From Bryobacterales bacterium (lineage in GTDB: Bacteria > Acidobacteriota > Terriglobia > Bryobacterales > Bryobacteraceae): a stretch of 5,675 bases of DNA. Position 1 is the first letter of the stretch. Every line of letters starts with the position of its first letter. Both the position numbers and the translations under genes were made by a program. The DNA lies in NCBI GenBank assembly GCA_003132905.1, contig PKZC01000085.1, positions 1,959-7,633 of the forward strand, given 5' to 3'. The notes beneath the pieces are model-generated. The model was not told the DNA's origin, did no database searches, and worked only from the letters and a program-made list of their open reading frames with translations. Positions 1-4,810 of the stretch are shown in pieces.

Positions 1-231
1 CCGTGGGCGGCGGTTCAAGGCATCTCGGACGCTTTCGATCAGACAGTCCCGCTCGCGGACGCCATGAACCAGGATGGCACTGCGGACGTTCAGAAAGCGG
101 CGCAAGAGATTGCCGCCGATCCAGACGACATCCGCGGCGCGGTCCGGGTGCTCGAAACTTTCGAGGACGCGATCGACGGCCTAGATCGTTGCTATGCCGC
201 GGTCGGCCCATGGTTATCGTTCCATGACTAA
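1..231 (+). CDS. C-terminal part of an unrecognised acidic protein (5' truncated)
   Basis: Frame 1 is open from the first base to a TAA at 229-231 and gives the last 76 residues of a protein whose start lies left of the window. The fragment is acidic and helical-looking, with runs such as QKAAQEIAADPDDI and VLETFEDAIDGLD, and ends in WLSFHD. I see no catalytic motif, membrane segment or recognisable family, so no function is assigned. The frame is preferred over the alternative plus frame starting at position 3 because it has a balanced acidic composition (the other is Arg/Gly-rich, typical of a shadow). Its stop also overlaps the next gene's start in an ATGACTAA arrangement, as expected for a coupled operon. 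Confidence 0.7.
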   Translation, partial: PWAAVQGISDAFDQTVPLADAMNQDGTADVQKAAQEIAADPDDIRGAVRVLETFEDAIDGLDRCYAAVGPWLSFHD

Positions 232-412
232 TGATGCTGCGAAATTGCAGGACGACCTCGACCAGGCTGTAACGCAACATCTCTGCGAGTTGTTCTCGGT
301 ATTTTGCGGTCAGCTCGTCAGTTCTCCGAATCGTGCGGTGGCGGATTTCACTACAGGGTTTAATGTCATGCTCAAGGCTCAGGACGCGGCTAGGAAAGTG
401 ATCGGAGCATGA
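224..412 (+). CDS. 62-aa hypothetical helical protein
   Basis: The start is taken at ATG 224 rather than the in-frame ATG 194 because 224 overlaps the upstream stop by 8 bases, a translational-coupling layout. Neither start has a convincing Shine-Dalgarno. The product (MTNDAAKLQDDLDQ...AARKVIGA) is a small soluble protein, probably mostly helical, with two cysteines in the middle and no membrane segment or known motif. Its stop TGA overlaps the ATG of the lipase-like gene (ATGA at 409-412), so it is probably translated stoichiometrically with its neighbours. It could be a chaperone or partner of the lipase, but nothing in the sequence proves that. Confidence 0.65.
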   Translation: MTNDAAKLQDDLDQAVTQHLCELFSVFCGQLVSSPNRAVADFTTGFNVMLKAQDAARKVIGA

Positions 413-1059
413 TAAGCGATCATGATTTGGTTCTCGCTTCGGCGGCGACATACACAACCGTCGACGCAACATTTAGCTCCCTTGACGGGACCGCGCGCGT
501 ATTCCGCACAGTTGCCGGTGACACCGCCATCTATGCGATTGAGGGCACACACGACCCTCTCGGATGGTTTCTTGATTTCATGGCGCTCCCGGTTGAATTA
601 CACGCCAGCGTCGAGCATCCAGACATCGGCTTTGTTCACGGCGGCATTTTTGCCGTACTGATGAGTGTGTGGCCGCCGATGCTTTCCGCCATTCTGGCCG
701 ACGTTAAAGCCGGGCTCAAGATTGCGCTCACCGGCCATAGTCTAGGAGCGGGCTGCGCGGTCCAAGCTACGGCATTGCTGGTGACGCTAGGCATCGCGCT
801 GGTGAGATGTGCCTATTTCGCGCCGCCGCGCGTCGGCTTCAAGAAGATGAATGACCTTGTCGACCAGGCACAGACTACGGCCTATCGCAACAGCAATGAT
901 CCCGTGACAGACGTTCCATTGTGCGCGCCGCCCCTTTGGCTCTATGAGCAACGGCTGCTTCATCGCGGCGGCCCGCCGCCATATCATCCGCCGTGGGACG
1001 CCCACCACATTGCGAATTATGTCGCGTTGGAGCAATCCCTCAACGCCGGGGAAATGTAA
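409..1059 (+). CDS. Class 3 lipase-like alpha/beta hydrolase
   Basis: The 216-aa product matches the layout of the class 3 lipase family (Lipase_3), serine hydrolases that cleave acyl esters of glycerides or phospholipids. Visible landmarks in order: IEGTHD at 44-49, where the family has the oxyanion-hole R-G-T; VHGGIF at 76-81, the usual conserved His-Gly strand; the nucleophile elbow TGHSLGAG at 108-115 with Ser111; NSNDPV at 161-166 with Asp164 as probable triad acid; and DAHHIANY at 197-204 with His199 or His200 as probable triad base. There is no signal peptide, so export would need another route such as a holin-type lesion. Start ATG 409 overlaps the preceding stop. It lies immediately upstream of four small membrane-protein genes, which suggests an envelope-related job. 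The exact substrate cannot be read from sequence. Confidence 0.85.
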   Translation: MISDHDLVLASAATYTTVDATFSSLDGTARVFRTVAGDTAIYAIEGTHDPLGWFLDFMALPVELHASVEHPDIGFVHGGIFAVLMSVWPPMLSAILADVKAGLKIALTGHSLGAGCAVQATALLVTLGIALVRCAYFAPPRVGFKKMNDLVDQAQTTAYRNSNDPVTDVPLCAPPLWLYEQRLLHRGGPPPYHPPWDAHHIANYVALEQSLNAGEM

Positions 1060-1060
1060 C

Positions 1061-1483
1061 GTGCAGATCAACGTCGATAAGATTGCCGAAAGCACAGCCA
1101 GCCGGGCGCTGTCTCGGCTCGCCATCATTCTAATGGTGCCGCTGGTCGGTTTCATCGGGTCGATGGTTTGGCACGAGGTTTCGATATTGGAAGATGCCAA
1201 CAAAACGATGCAGGCAGCGATGGAGAAGCGCAGCAACGTCCTATGGGACCAGATCGGCAAGATGAATGCCGTGCAAAGCGAGACGGTAAACAAGCTGACG
1301 ATGGTCGGAACGCAGTTTGCCGATCACGCTAAGGAGGACGACAAGTTTGATTCCAACGTGGCCGAATCGCTCAAGGGCATCGCGGCGCAGATACGAGATA
1401 TTACGGTATCATCCGCGCGGGTTGCTCCACCAGTGGCAGCGCCAGCAGCCGCCGTGCCACCAACCGGACCACCAAAACCATGA
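1061..1483 (+). CDS. 140-aa single-pass membrane protein with helical ectodomain and Pro/Ala tail
   Basis: The GTG at 1061 is chosen as start because it lies one base after the lipase stop and has GGGGAA at 1048-1053, seven bases upstream. The longer open frame starting at 944 would run inside the lipase gene. Residues about 19-37 (LSRLAIILMVPLVGFIGSM) form one membrane segment after a short basic N-terminus. Residues about 40-116 are heptad-like and rich in Asp, Glu, Lys and Gln, probably a coiled coil. Residues 119-140 are a low-complexity Pro/Ala tail. The topology resembles inner-membrane spanin subunits or tail-tethering proteins, but there is no family-specific motif. Its stop overlaps the next start (ATGA at 1480-1483). 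Confidence 0.7.
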   Translation: MQINVDKIAESTASRALSRLAIILMVPLVGFIGSMVWHEVSILEDANKTMQAAMEKRSNVLWDQIGKMNAVQSETVNKLTMVGTQFADHAKEDDKFDSNVAESLKGIAAQIRDITVSSARVAPPVAAPAAAVPPTGPPKP

Positions 1484-1854
1484 CCGATCAATGGTGGATT
1501 GCCATCTTCACAAATGCCGTCATAGTCATTGGCTCCCTCTGGCTGGGGAGCATCCGATTAACCGCAAAGATCGGATCGTTTCAGACCGAGTTTGGCGCAT
1601 TACTTAATAAGCGCGACTTAGATGGCTTCCACGAAGGAGCCGCCATAAGAAATGAAATTTATAAGGCGACACATGATTTTGGAGAAACAATCTCGGCACT
1701 CAAACAGAAAATAAATGACGTAGAGTTATTCGGATCGAATCATTACGTCCGCCGCGAGGGAATTATACAGCTTGCCGACACAATCACGGCGTTGCGATCT
1801 GAGATACGCGCCGATCTTCTGCGGATGGAACAGAAGATAGATCAAAAGACTTGA
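1480..1854 (+). CDS. 124-aa single-pass membrane protein with coiled-coil C-terminus
   Basis: ATG 1480 overlaps the upstream TGA by four bases, and no separate Shine-Dalgarno is evident, so translation is probably coupled. Residues about 5-24 (WWIAIFTNAVIVIGSLWLGS) are a membrane segment with Trp residues at the interface. The rest is charged and helical, with a likely coiled coil at about 95-122 (ADTITALRSEIRADLLRMEQ). The architecture repeats that of the preceding gene, so the two may interact or be diverged relatives, although I see no direct sequence identity. Holin-adjacent or spanin-like roles are possible given the lipase nearby. This is inference only. Confidence 0.7.
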   Translation: MTDQWWIAIFTNAVIVIGSLWLGSIRLTAKIGSFQTEFGALLNKRDLDGFHEGAAIRNEIYKATHDFGETISALKQKINDVELFGSNHYVRREGIIQLADTITALRSEIRADLLRMEQKIDQKT

Positions 1855-1862
1855 GCCAGAAT

Positions 1863-1868
1863 AAGGAG
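1863..1868 (+). promoter_or_regulatory. Shine-Dalgarno AAGGAG fixing the start of the 70-aa gene
   Basis: AAGGAG lies six bases upstream of ATG 1875. It decides between that ATG and an in-frame TTG at 1851, which would overlap the upstream stop and place the ribosome binding site inside the gene. Confidence 0.75.
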
Positions 1869-1874
1869 ATCCAC

Positions 1875-2087
1875 ATGCTCGGACTCATCATAATTATATT
1901 CCTTTTACTTTTCTTCGTCGGCGGTGCCGTCCCAGGGCCGTGGTACGGCCCGCGCCGTGTCCCTGGCCAGCCGGTCACGCCAGCGCCTGCCTACTGGCAC
2001 GGGTATGGTGGAGGGCCTTATGTTCCCGGCGGCCTCGGCATCGTACTCGTAATCGTAATTATTTTGGTGTTGGTTGGCAGATTTTGA
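1875..2087 (+). CDS. DUF3309-like two-pass membrane peptide
   Basis: The 70-aa product has two hydrophobic segments, residues about 2-19 (LGLIIIIFLLLFFVGGAV) and 54-68 (LGIVLVIVIILVLVG), joined by a Gly/Pro/Tyr/Trp-rich linker. The C-terminal layout, GYGGGP followed by GGLG, a run of Ile/Leu/Val and a final GRF, closely resembles the DUF3309 family of small proteobacterial membrane peptides as I remember it. The linker is longer here than in the usual 50-60 aa members. DUF3309 has no established function. In this cluster it could help form a membrane lesion. The start is ATG 1875 with AAGGAG six bases upstream. The stop shares one base with the next start (TGATG). Confidence 0.75.
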   Translation: MLGLIIIIFLLLFFVGGAVPGPWYGPRRVPGQPVTPAPAYWHGYGGGPYVPGGLGIVLVIVIILVLVGRF

Positions 2088-2191
2088 TGCTGATCGCGCC
2101 TGACAATCAAGGTGCCCTGTGGATACTGGTAATCATTGCTATCGGTGTCGGAATCGGTGTTTATTTGTCCGGCATCTGGGCCTGCTGTTGA
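2087..2191 (+). CDS. 34-aa single-pass membrane peptide
   Basis: The ORF starts at ATG 2087, which shares one base with the preceding TGA (TGATG at 2085-2089), a classic termination-reinitiation junction. The product MLIAPDNQGALWILVIIAIG... contains one membrane segment, residues about 11-29, and ends in a double cysteine (WACC). It is too short for family assignment. The coupling, continuous hydrophobic core and position in the operon argue that it is translated. Its stop at 2189-2191 directly abuts the left end of the transposable element, so it was probably left intact by the insertion. Confidence 0.6.
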   Translation: MLIAPDNQGALWILVIIAIGVGIGVYLSGIWACC

Positions 2192-2209
2192 CCGTTGGGC
2201 GAGCGCAAG

Positions 2210-2229
2210 CCCCGGACTTTAGGCCGGGG
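2210..2229 (+). repeat. Left-end hairpin of the tnpB element
   Basis: CCCCGG at 2210-2215 pairs with CCGGGG at 2224-2229 around the loop ACTTTAGG. It shares the 5' foot AAG and the core CTTTAG with the right-end hairpin, so it is probably the recognition palindrome for a TnpA supplied in trans. Confidence 0.75.
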
Positions 2230-2253
2230 TAAGCGAGCAAAAGGAAAAGAACT

Positions 2254-3294
2254 GTGAAGCTCACTTATAAATTCAGGCTCAGGGATAAGCACGCGGCCGA
2301 ACTTAACCGGCAGGCGCGGGCCGTGAATTTTATCTGGAACTATTGCAATGAAGCGCAGCGGCACATGCTGCGTTGGGACCGGTGGCTGTCAGCGTTTGAT
2401 CTTATGCGGCTCACAGCCAATTGCAGCAAGGAATTGAGTATTCACGCGCACACGGTCCAACGTGTCTGTAAAGCCTACGTCGATGCTCGCCAGACACATC
2501 ACAAAGCATGGCTACGCTGGCGCAGCAAAAAGTCTCTTGGCTGGGTGCCATTCAATACCGGCCATGTCTCTTTTGATGGCGCGACGTTCACGTTCCGGGG
2601 CAAGCAATATCAGACCATGCATCTTCGCGACATGCCAGCCGGGATTAAGATCGGCGCGGGCAGCTTCAATCAGGACGCCCGTGGCCGTTGGTATCTCAAT
2701 TGTCCTATCGAGATCGAGGAAGCTAATCGTACACCGAATGCTTGCGTGGGTATTGATCTCGGATTGCACTCGCTTGCCGCCCTCTCCACCGGGGAGAAGA
2801 TCGAAGCGCCGAAATTCTACCGTAAGAGCGAAGCATTTCTAGCAACAGCGCAGCGAGCGCGAAAGACTAAGCGCATCAAAGCCCTCCACGCCAAGATTGC
2901 CAATCGGCGGAAAGATTTTCTGCACAAGGCAAGTGCGAAGCTAACAAAAGAATTTGGGTTGATCGTCATTGGTGATGTCAGCCCGTCGAAACTCACTCAG
3001 ACCGCGATGGCAAAGAGCGTGCTTGATGCCGGGTGGTCAGACTTCAAGAATATGCTTTCGTACAAGTCCATCAGGAATGGCGGGCGCACGATTGAAGTCT
3101 CTGAGGCGTACACTTCCCAAGTCTGCTCAACATGCGGCGCGTTGCCTGTGTCGAGGCCGAAAGGTATCGCAGACTTGTCTAAGCGGATATGGCGTTGCGA
3201 TGATTGTGGTGCAGATCATGATCGCGATCACAACGCCGCTAAAAATATTCGCCGTATCGGACTGGATACGCTCATAGGAGGAACCCCATGCTGA
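2254..3294 (+). CDS. tnpB: TnpB family RNA-guided RuvC endonuclease with altered RuvC-II motif
   Basis: The 346-aa product is a TnpB (OrfB_IS605 plus OrfB_Zn_ribbon), the compact ancestor-type relative of Cas12. Such proteins use an RNA from the element's right end to cut DNA next to a TAM. Landmarks: N-terminal MKLTYKFRL strand, a helical region about 16-95 (ARAVNFIWNYCNEAQ), RuvC-I GIDLG with Asp168, bridge-helix-like basic region 200-222, the RuvC-II strand LIVIGDVSPS at 236-245, zinc ribbon CSTC 291-294 and CDDC 315-318, and RuvC-III DRDHNAAKNI with Asp325. Where family members have Glu-Asp in RuvC-II, this protein has Gly240-Asp241, so the usual catalytic Glu is missing; Glu284 in VSEAYTS is a candidate substitute. 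The start is GTG 2254, with AAGGA at 2241-2245 eight bases upstream. The length is slightly below the common 370-400 aa, but all domains are present. Confidence 0.92.
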   Translation: MKLTYKFRLRDKHAAELNRQARAVNFIWNYCNEAQRHMLRWDRWLSAFDLMRLTANCSKELSIHAHTVQRVCKAYVDARQTHHKAWLRWRSKKSLGWVPFNTGHVSFDGATFTFRGKQYQTMHLRDMPAGIKIGAGSFNQDARGRWYLNCPIEIEEANRTPNACVGIDLGLHSLAALSTGEKIEAPKFYRKSEAFLATAQRARKTKRIKALHAKIANRRKDFLHKASAKLTKEFGLIVIGDVSPSKLTQTAMAKSVLDAGWSDFKNMLSYKSIRNGGRTIEVSEAYTSQVCSTCGALPVSRPKGIADLSKRIWRCDDCGADHDRDHNAAKNIRRIGLDTLIGGTPC

Positions 3295-3330
3295 AATCCG
3301 GGAAGCCCCCGGCTTTAGCCGGGGGAGCAG
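3180..3330 (+). ncRNA. Predicted omega RNA (right-end guide RNA of TnpB)
   Basis: In characterised tnpB elements the guide RNA overlaps the 3' end of tnpB, ends with structure near the element's right end, and uses the first bases of the right flank as guide. Here that would cover roughly the zinc-ribbon and RuvC-III codons, the 3306-3325 hairpin and then a guide from about 3330 onward. The 5' limit is a guess from the family and the exact right edge is uncertain. I can see the terminal hairpin but did not fold the full RNA. Confidence 0.4.
3306..3325 (+). repeat. Right-end hairpin of the tnpB element
   Basis: CCCCCGGC at 3306-3313 pairs perfectly over 8 bp with GCCGGGGG at 3318-3325 around loop TTTA. 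It is the counterpart of the left-end hairpin, with the same AAG foot and CTTTAG core, and lies 11 bases after the tnpB stop. It probably serves both as the transposition palindrome and as the 3' stem of the guide RNA scaffold. Confidence 0.8.
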
Positions 3331-3349
3331 TCACACAAAGGAACGAGCA

Positions 3350-3529
3350 ATGGCCACACGCCGCGAAAACAAGAAGCCTCGCGTCAAGAATGTGATGATG
3401 GCGGGAGCCGACGTCCTTACCGTTCGTCATCCCAAGCACATCGCGCCAGCTCCCGAAAAATCCGCCGTAGAGATCGCACCGAAGGCCGCGATCAAGCGGC
3501 GCACCTTGTGGCAATTCCTGTTCGGATAA
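3350..3529 (+). CDS. 59-aa basic hypothetical protein
   Basis: ATG 3350 has AAGGA at 3338-3342 with seven bases spacing. The frame runs 59 codons to TAA 3527-3529 and is closed by a strong terminator 17 bases later. The product starts MATRRENKKPRVKN, is strongly basic at the N-terminus, has an Ala/Pro/Lys-rich centre and ends in an aromatic tail RTLWQFLFG. It has no membrane segment or recognised motif; a nucleic-acid-binding or structural role is possible. The tnpB element ends just upstream of its ribosome binding site, so before insertion it probably was the last gene of the operon containing the lipase and membrane peptides. Confidence 0.65.
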   Translation: MATRRENKKPRVKNVMMAGADVLTVRHPKHIAPAPEKSAVEIAPKAAIKRRTLWQFLFG

Positions 3530-3546
3530 GACGCGATTAACGACCG

Positions 3547-3577
3547 AGGCCGCCGGGTTGCCATGCCCGGCGGCTTT
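3547..3577 (+). terminator. Rho-independent terminator after the 59-aa gene
   Basis: GCCGCCGGG at 3549-3557 pairs perfectly with CCCGGCGGC at 3566-3574 around an 8-base loop, extended by a G-T and an A-T pair (3547-3548 with 3575-3576), and followed by TTTGG. The stem is very stable but the T tract is short. It marks the end of the operon entering from the left. Confidence 0.75.
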
Positions 3578-3668
3578 GGCTATTGTGCCGACTTCCCCAC
3601 CAGCACAGAGGATTTCGCATTAGCGTTCACGCCACCTTGGCATCCCCGAAATAAACGGAGCTACCGAC

Positions 3669-4268
3669 ATGACGTTCGCATACGCGCGAATCACCCTAGC
3701 CGCATTGGCGGTCGCCACCATCGCCATCTCGGCCCCAGCCGAAGCCCGCCGCAGCGCCAATTTCGTCGACGCGGCTGCTATCCCGGCTTATCCGACCTCC
3801 AACTGGGTTAGGACTACCAGTGGTCGCCCCCGCGTGCGCCACCATCGCGTGGCTTCCCATCGGAGGCACCATGAGGCCCGGCAAGCCAGCCACGCCCCCA
3901 GGCGGTCGCCTGTGCGGTATTCCAGGTCGTTCCATAGGCACTACGGCGGGGAAGGCGTCATAGGCGGTCGTCCTTCTGGCTGCCCGCACGCCTACTGTGG
4001 CTGCGAAGCAAGCCGCTACCTATTTGGGCGCATCATCGCAGAACTGAACCGCGCCGCCGCATGGTTCCAGTTCCCACGTGCGGCACCGGCTCCAGGCATG
4101 GCTGCCGTTCGACGTCATCACGTGTTCATAATTTTGTCCGTCAACGGCGACGGCACGGTCATGGCGCATGACGGTAACAGCGGACATGGTCTGACGCGCG
4201 AACACAACGTCTCGTTAAGGGGCTACACCGTGGTCAATCCGCACGGCGCAAGGTACGCAAGCCGGTGA
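3669..4268 (+). CDS. Secreted Cys/His protein, possible CHAP/NlpC-type hydrolase
   Basis: The 199-aa product starts with a signal peptide (hydrophobic residues about 8-23, cleavage near APAEA at 22-26). Next is an Arg/His-rich linker at about 54-91 (RHHRVASHRRHHEARQ) and a C-terminal domain at about 97-193. That domain has RPSGCPHAYCGC at 101-112 followed by helix ASRYLFGRIIAELNRAAAWF, then RRHHVFII at 148-155, DGNSGHG at 168-174 and VVNPHG at 188-193. The Cys-helix then His-strand then Asn/Asp order resembles papain-like CHAP/NlpC peptidases or amidases, and I recall similar small secreted proteins in Bradyrhizobium. Cys110 and His151 would be the catalytic pair; this is inference. In a phage it would act as an exported endolysin, in a host as a periplasmic wall hydrolase. 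Start ATG 3669 has CGGAG at 3656-3660, eight bases upstream. Confidence 0.75.
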   Translation: MTFAYARITLAALAVATIAISAPAEARRSANFVDAAAIPAYPTSNWVRTTSGRPRVRHHRVASHRRHHEARQASHAPRRSPVRYSRSFHRHYGGEGVIGGRPSGCPHAYCGCEASRYLFGRIIAELNRAAAWFQFPRAAPAPGMAAVRRHHVFIILSVNGDGTVMAHDGNSGHGLTREHNVSLRGYTVVNPHGARYASR

Positions 4269-4384
4269 CGCGGCGCTGGCCCCACCCGTGCCGCACTAGA
4301 CCGACTGCGCCGTTCGTCTCGCGCTTCGTCATGGTGATATTAGCCGTTGGAGCGTTCGCCGCGCTTGCGTGCGTGTTGCACTGA
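4265..4384 (+). CDS. 39-aa single-pass membrane peptide coupled to the secreted protein
   Basis: GTG 4265 overlaps the stop of the preceding gene by four bases (GTGA). The frame runs 39 codons to TGA 4382-4384, just ahead of a terminator. The product begins with an Arg/Pro/His-rich stretch (MTRRWPHPCRTRPTAPF) and then a membrane segment at about 22-37 (FVMVILAVGAFAALAC). The basic N-terminus predicts the tail facing the periplasm. The overlap, membrane segment and terminator placement support translation, but the gene is short and has no ribosome binding site of its own. It could instead be untranslated 3' sequence. Confidence 0.45.
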   Translation: MTRRWPHPCRTRPTAPFVSRFVMVILAVGAFAALACVLH

Positions 4385-4414
4385 GCGCATAGAGGACGAG
4401 CTCCTCCAAACTTC

Positions 4415-4443
4415 GGCCGGTTGCTAACGCGATCGGCCTTTTT
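4415..4443 (+). terminator. Rho-independent terminator at the convergent junction
   Basis: GGCCG at 4415-4419 pairs with CGGCC at 4434-4438, with weaker G-T and T-A pairs extending inward, followed by TTTTTCTT at 4439-4446. The T tract on the plus strand shows it ends the rightward transcript. It lies 17 bases before the end of the leftward operon, and its minus-strand side lacks a good T tract. Confidence 0.75.
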
Positions 4444-4460
4444 CTTGGCGCGCGGTCGGA

Positions 4461-4646
4461 TTATTCGAGGTTGAATTTAGTTCGGCACTGCGCTTGAATT
4501 ACATTCTGTGATTGATACCGCGCGTCTGCCGCCATAAGATTGCAGACTTCCAGGGTAAACGGTCCAACCTCTTGCCGCTGATATGGCGTACTCGTGGCGG
4601 AACTATAGCCAAGTACTAGCGTCAAAAACCATATTGCTGGTGTCAT
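4461..4646 (-). CDS. 61-aa exported or membrane-anchored hypothetical protein
   Basis: ATG 4646 overlaps the stop of the upstream gene (ATGA), and AGGAG (plus-strand 4656-4660) is nine bases upstream. Residues about 4-17 (AIWFLTLVLGYSSA) form a signal peptide or membrane anchor. The remainder contains VGPFTLEVCNLMAADARY and two cysteines (35 and 54) that could form a disulfide in the periplasm. The pattern hydrophobic leader, VGPF, then two spaced cysteines is reminiscent of small alphaproteobacterial and phage exported proteins, but I cannot name a family. It is the last gene of the leftward operon. Confidence 0.7.
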   Translation of the reverse strand: MTPAIWFLTLVLGYSSATSTPYQRQEVGPFTLEVCNLMAADARYQSQNVIQAQCRTKFNLE

Positions 4647-4798
4647 CGAGATAGTCTCCTAGGCAAAAGCGCCTGCCAATAGTCCCGTTTCGCGGTATCA
4701 CGAATTGCGAGGGTGACCAACTTTCTCACGGTCGTTCCGCGTTGTTTGGCCGCGCGTTTTAATTTGGCCATTGTGCGCCGACTGACTTTGCATTGCAT
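4643..4798 (-). CDS. 51-aa basic protein, possible ribbon-helix-helix regulator
   Basis: ATG 4798 is preceded by GAGAGG (plus-strand 4806-4811) with seven bases spacing. The stop overlaps the next start in ATGA, giving strong junctions at both ends. The product MQCKVSRRTMAKLKRAAKQR... continues with GTTVRKLVTLAIRDTAKRDYW. A short strand followed by two helices broken at RGTTV matches the CopG/Arc ribbon-helix-helix pattern, in which a dimer of such short chains binds an operator. This is pattern resemblance only; another basic helical function is possible. A different frame covering 4698-4919 lacks these junction signals and is treated as a shadow. Confidence 0.65.
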   Translation of the reverse strand: MQCKVSRRTMAKLKRAAKQRGTTVRKLVTLAIRDTAKRDYWQALLPRRLSR

Positions 4799-4810
4799 TG
4801 GGCGACCTCT

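Larger units (their letters stand above)
2193..3330 (+). mobile_element. IS200/IS605-type element carrying only tnpB (IS1341-like)
   Basis: One tnpB gene is flanked by similar GC-rich hairpins at 2210-2229 and 3306-3325, the subterminal imperfect palindromes typical of single-strand transposing IS200/IS605 elements. No Y1 transposase tnpA is present, so movement would need a TnpA supplied in trans. The boundaries are approximate. The left edge is placed just after TTGAC (2188-2192), which resembles the pentanucleotide TTGAT target and TAM of the ISDra2 type. The right edge is placed a few bases after the right hairpin. The sequence between the element and the flanking genes on both sides is minimal, and no target-site duplication is expected for this family. 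Confidence 0.75.

Noticed and set aside
3..227. 74-codon plus frame rich in Arg and Gly
   Set aside because: Its composition is that of a frame-shifted GC-rich gene; frame 1 over the same bases is a better protein and couples to the next gene.
787..1293. 168-codon minus-strand open frame
   Set aside because: It lies opposite the end of the lipase and the start of the 140-aa membrane protein, both of which have motifs and proper junctions; the product has no recognisable domain and its strand does not fit the operon.
2254..3294. Interpretation of TnpB as a nuclease-dead TnpB-like repressor (TldR)
   Set aside because: RuvC-I Asp, RuvC-III Asp, the zinc ribbon and both element ends are kept, whereas dead repressors usually lose several catalytic residues and the ends. 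The missing RuvC-II Glu alone is not enough.
3696..3989. 97-codon minus-strand frame opposite the secreted protein
   Set aside because: The plus strand carries a signal peptide, a Shine-Dalgarno and conserved-looking Cys/His motifs, so the minus frame is a shadow.
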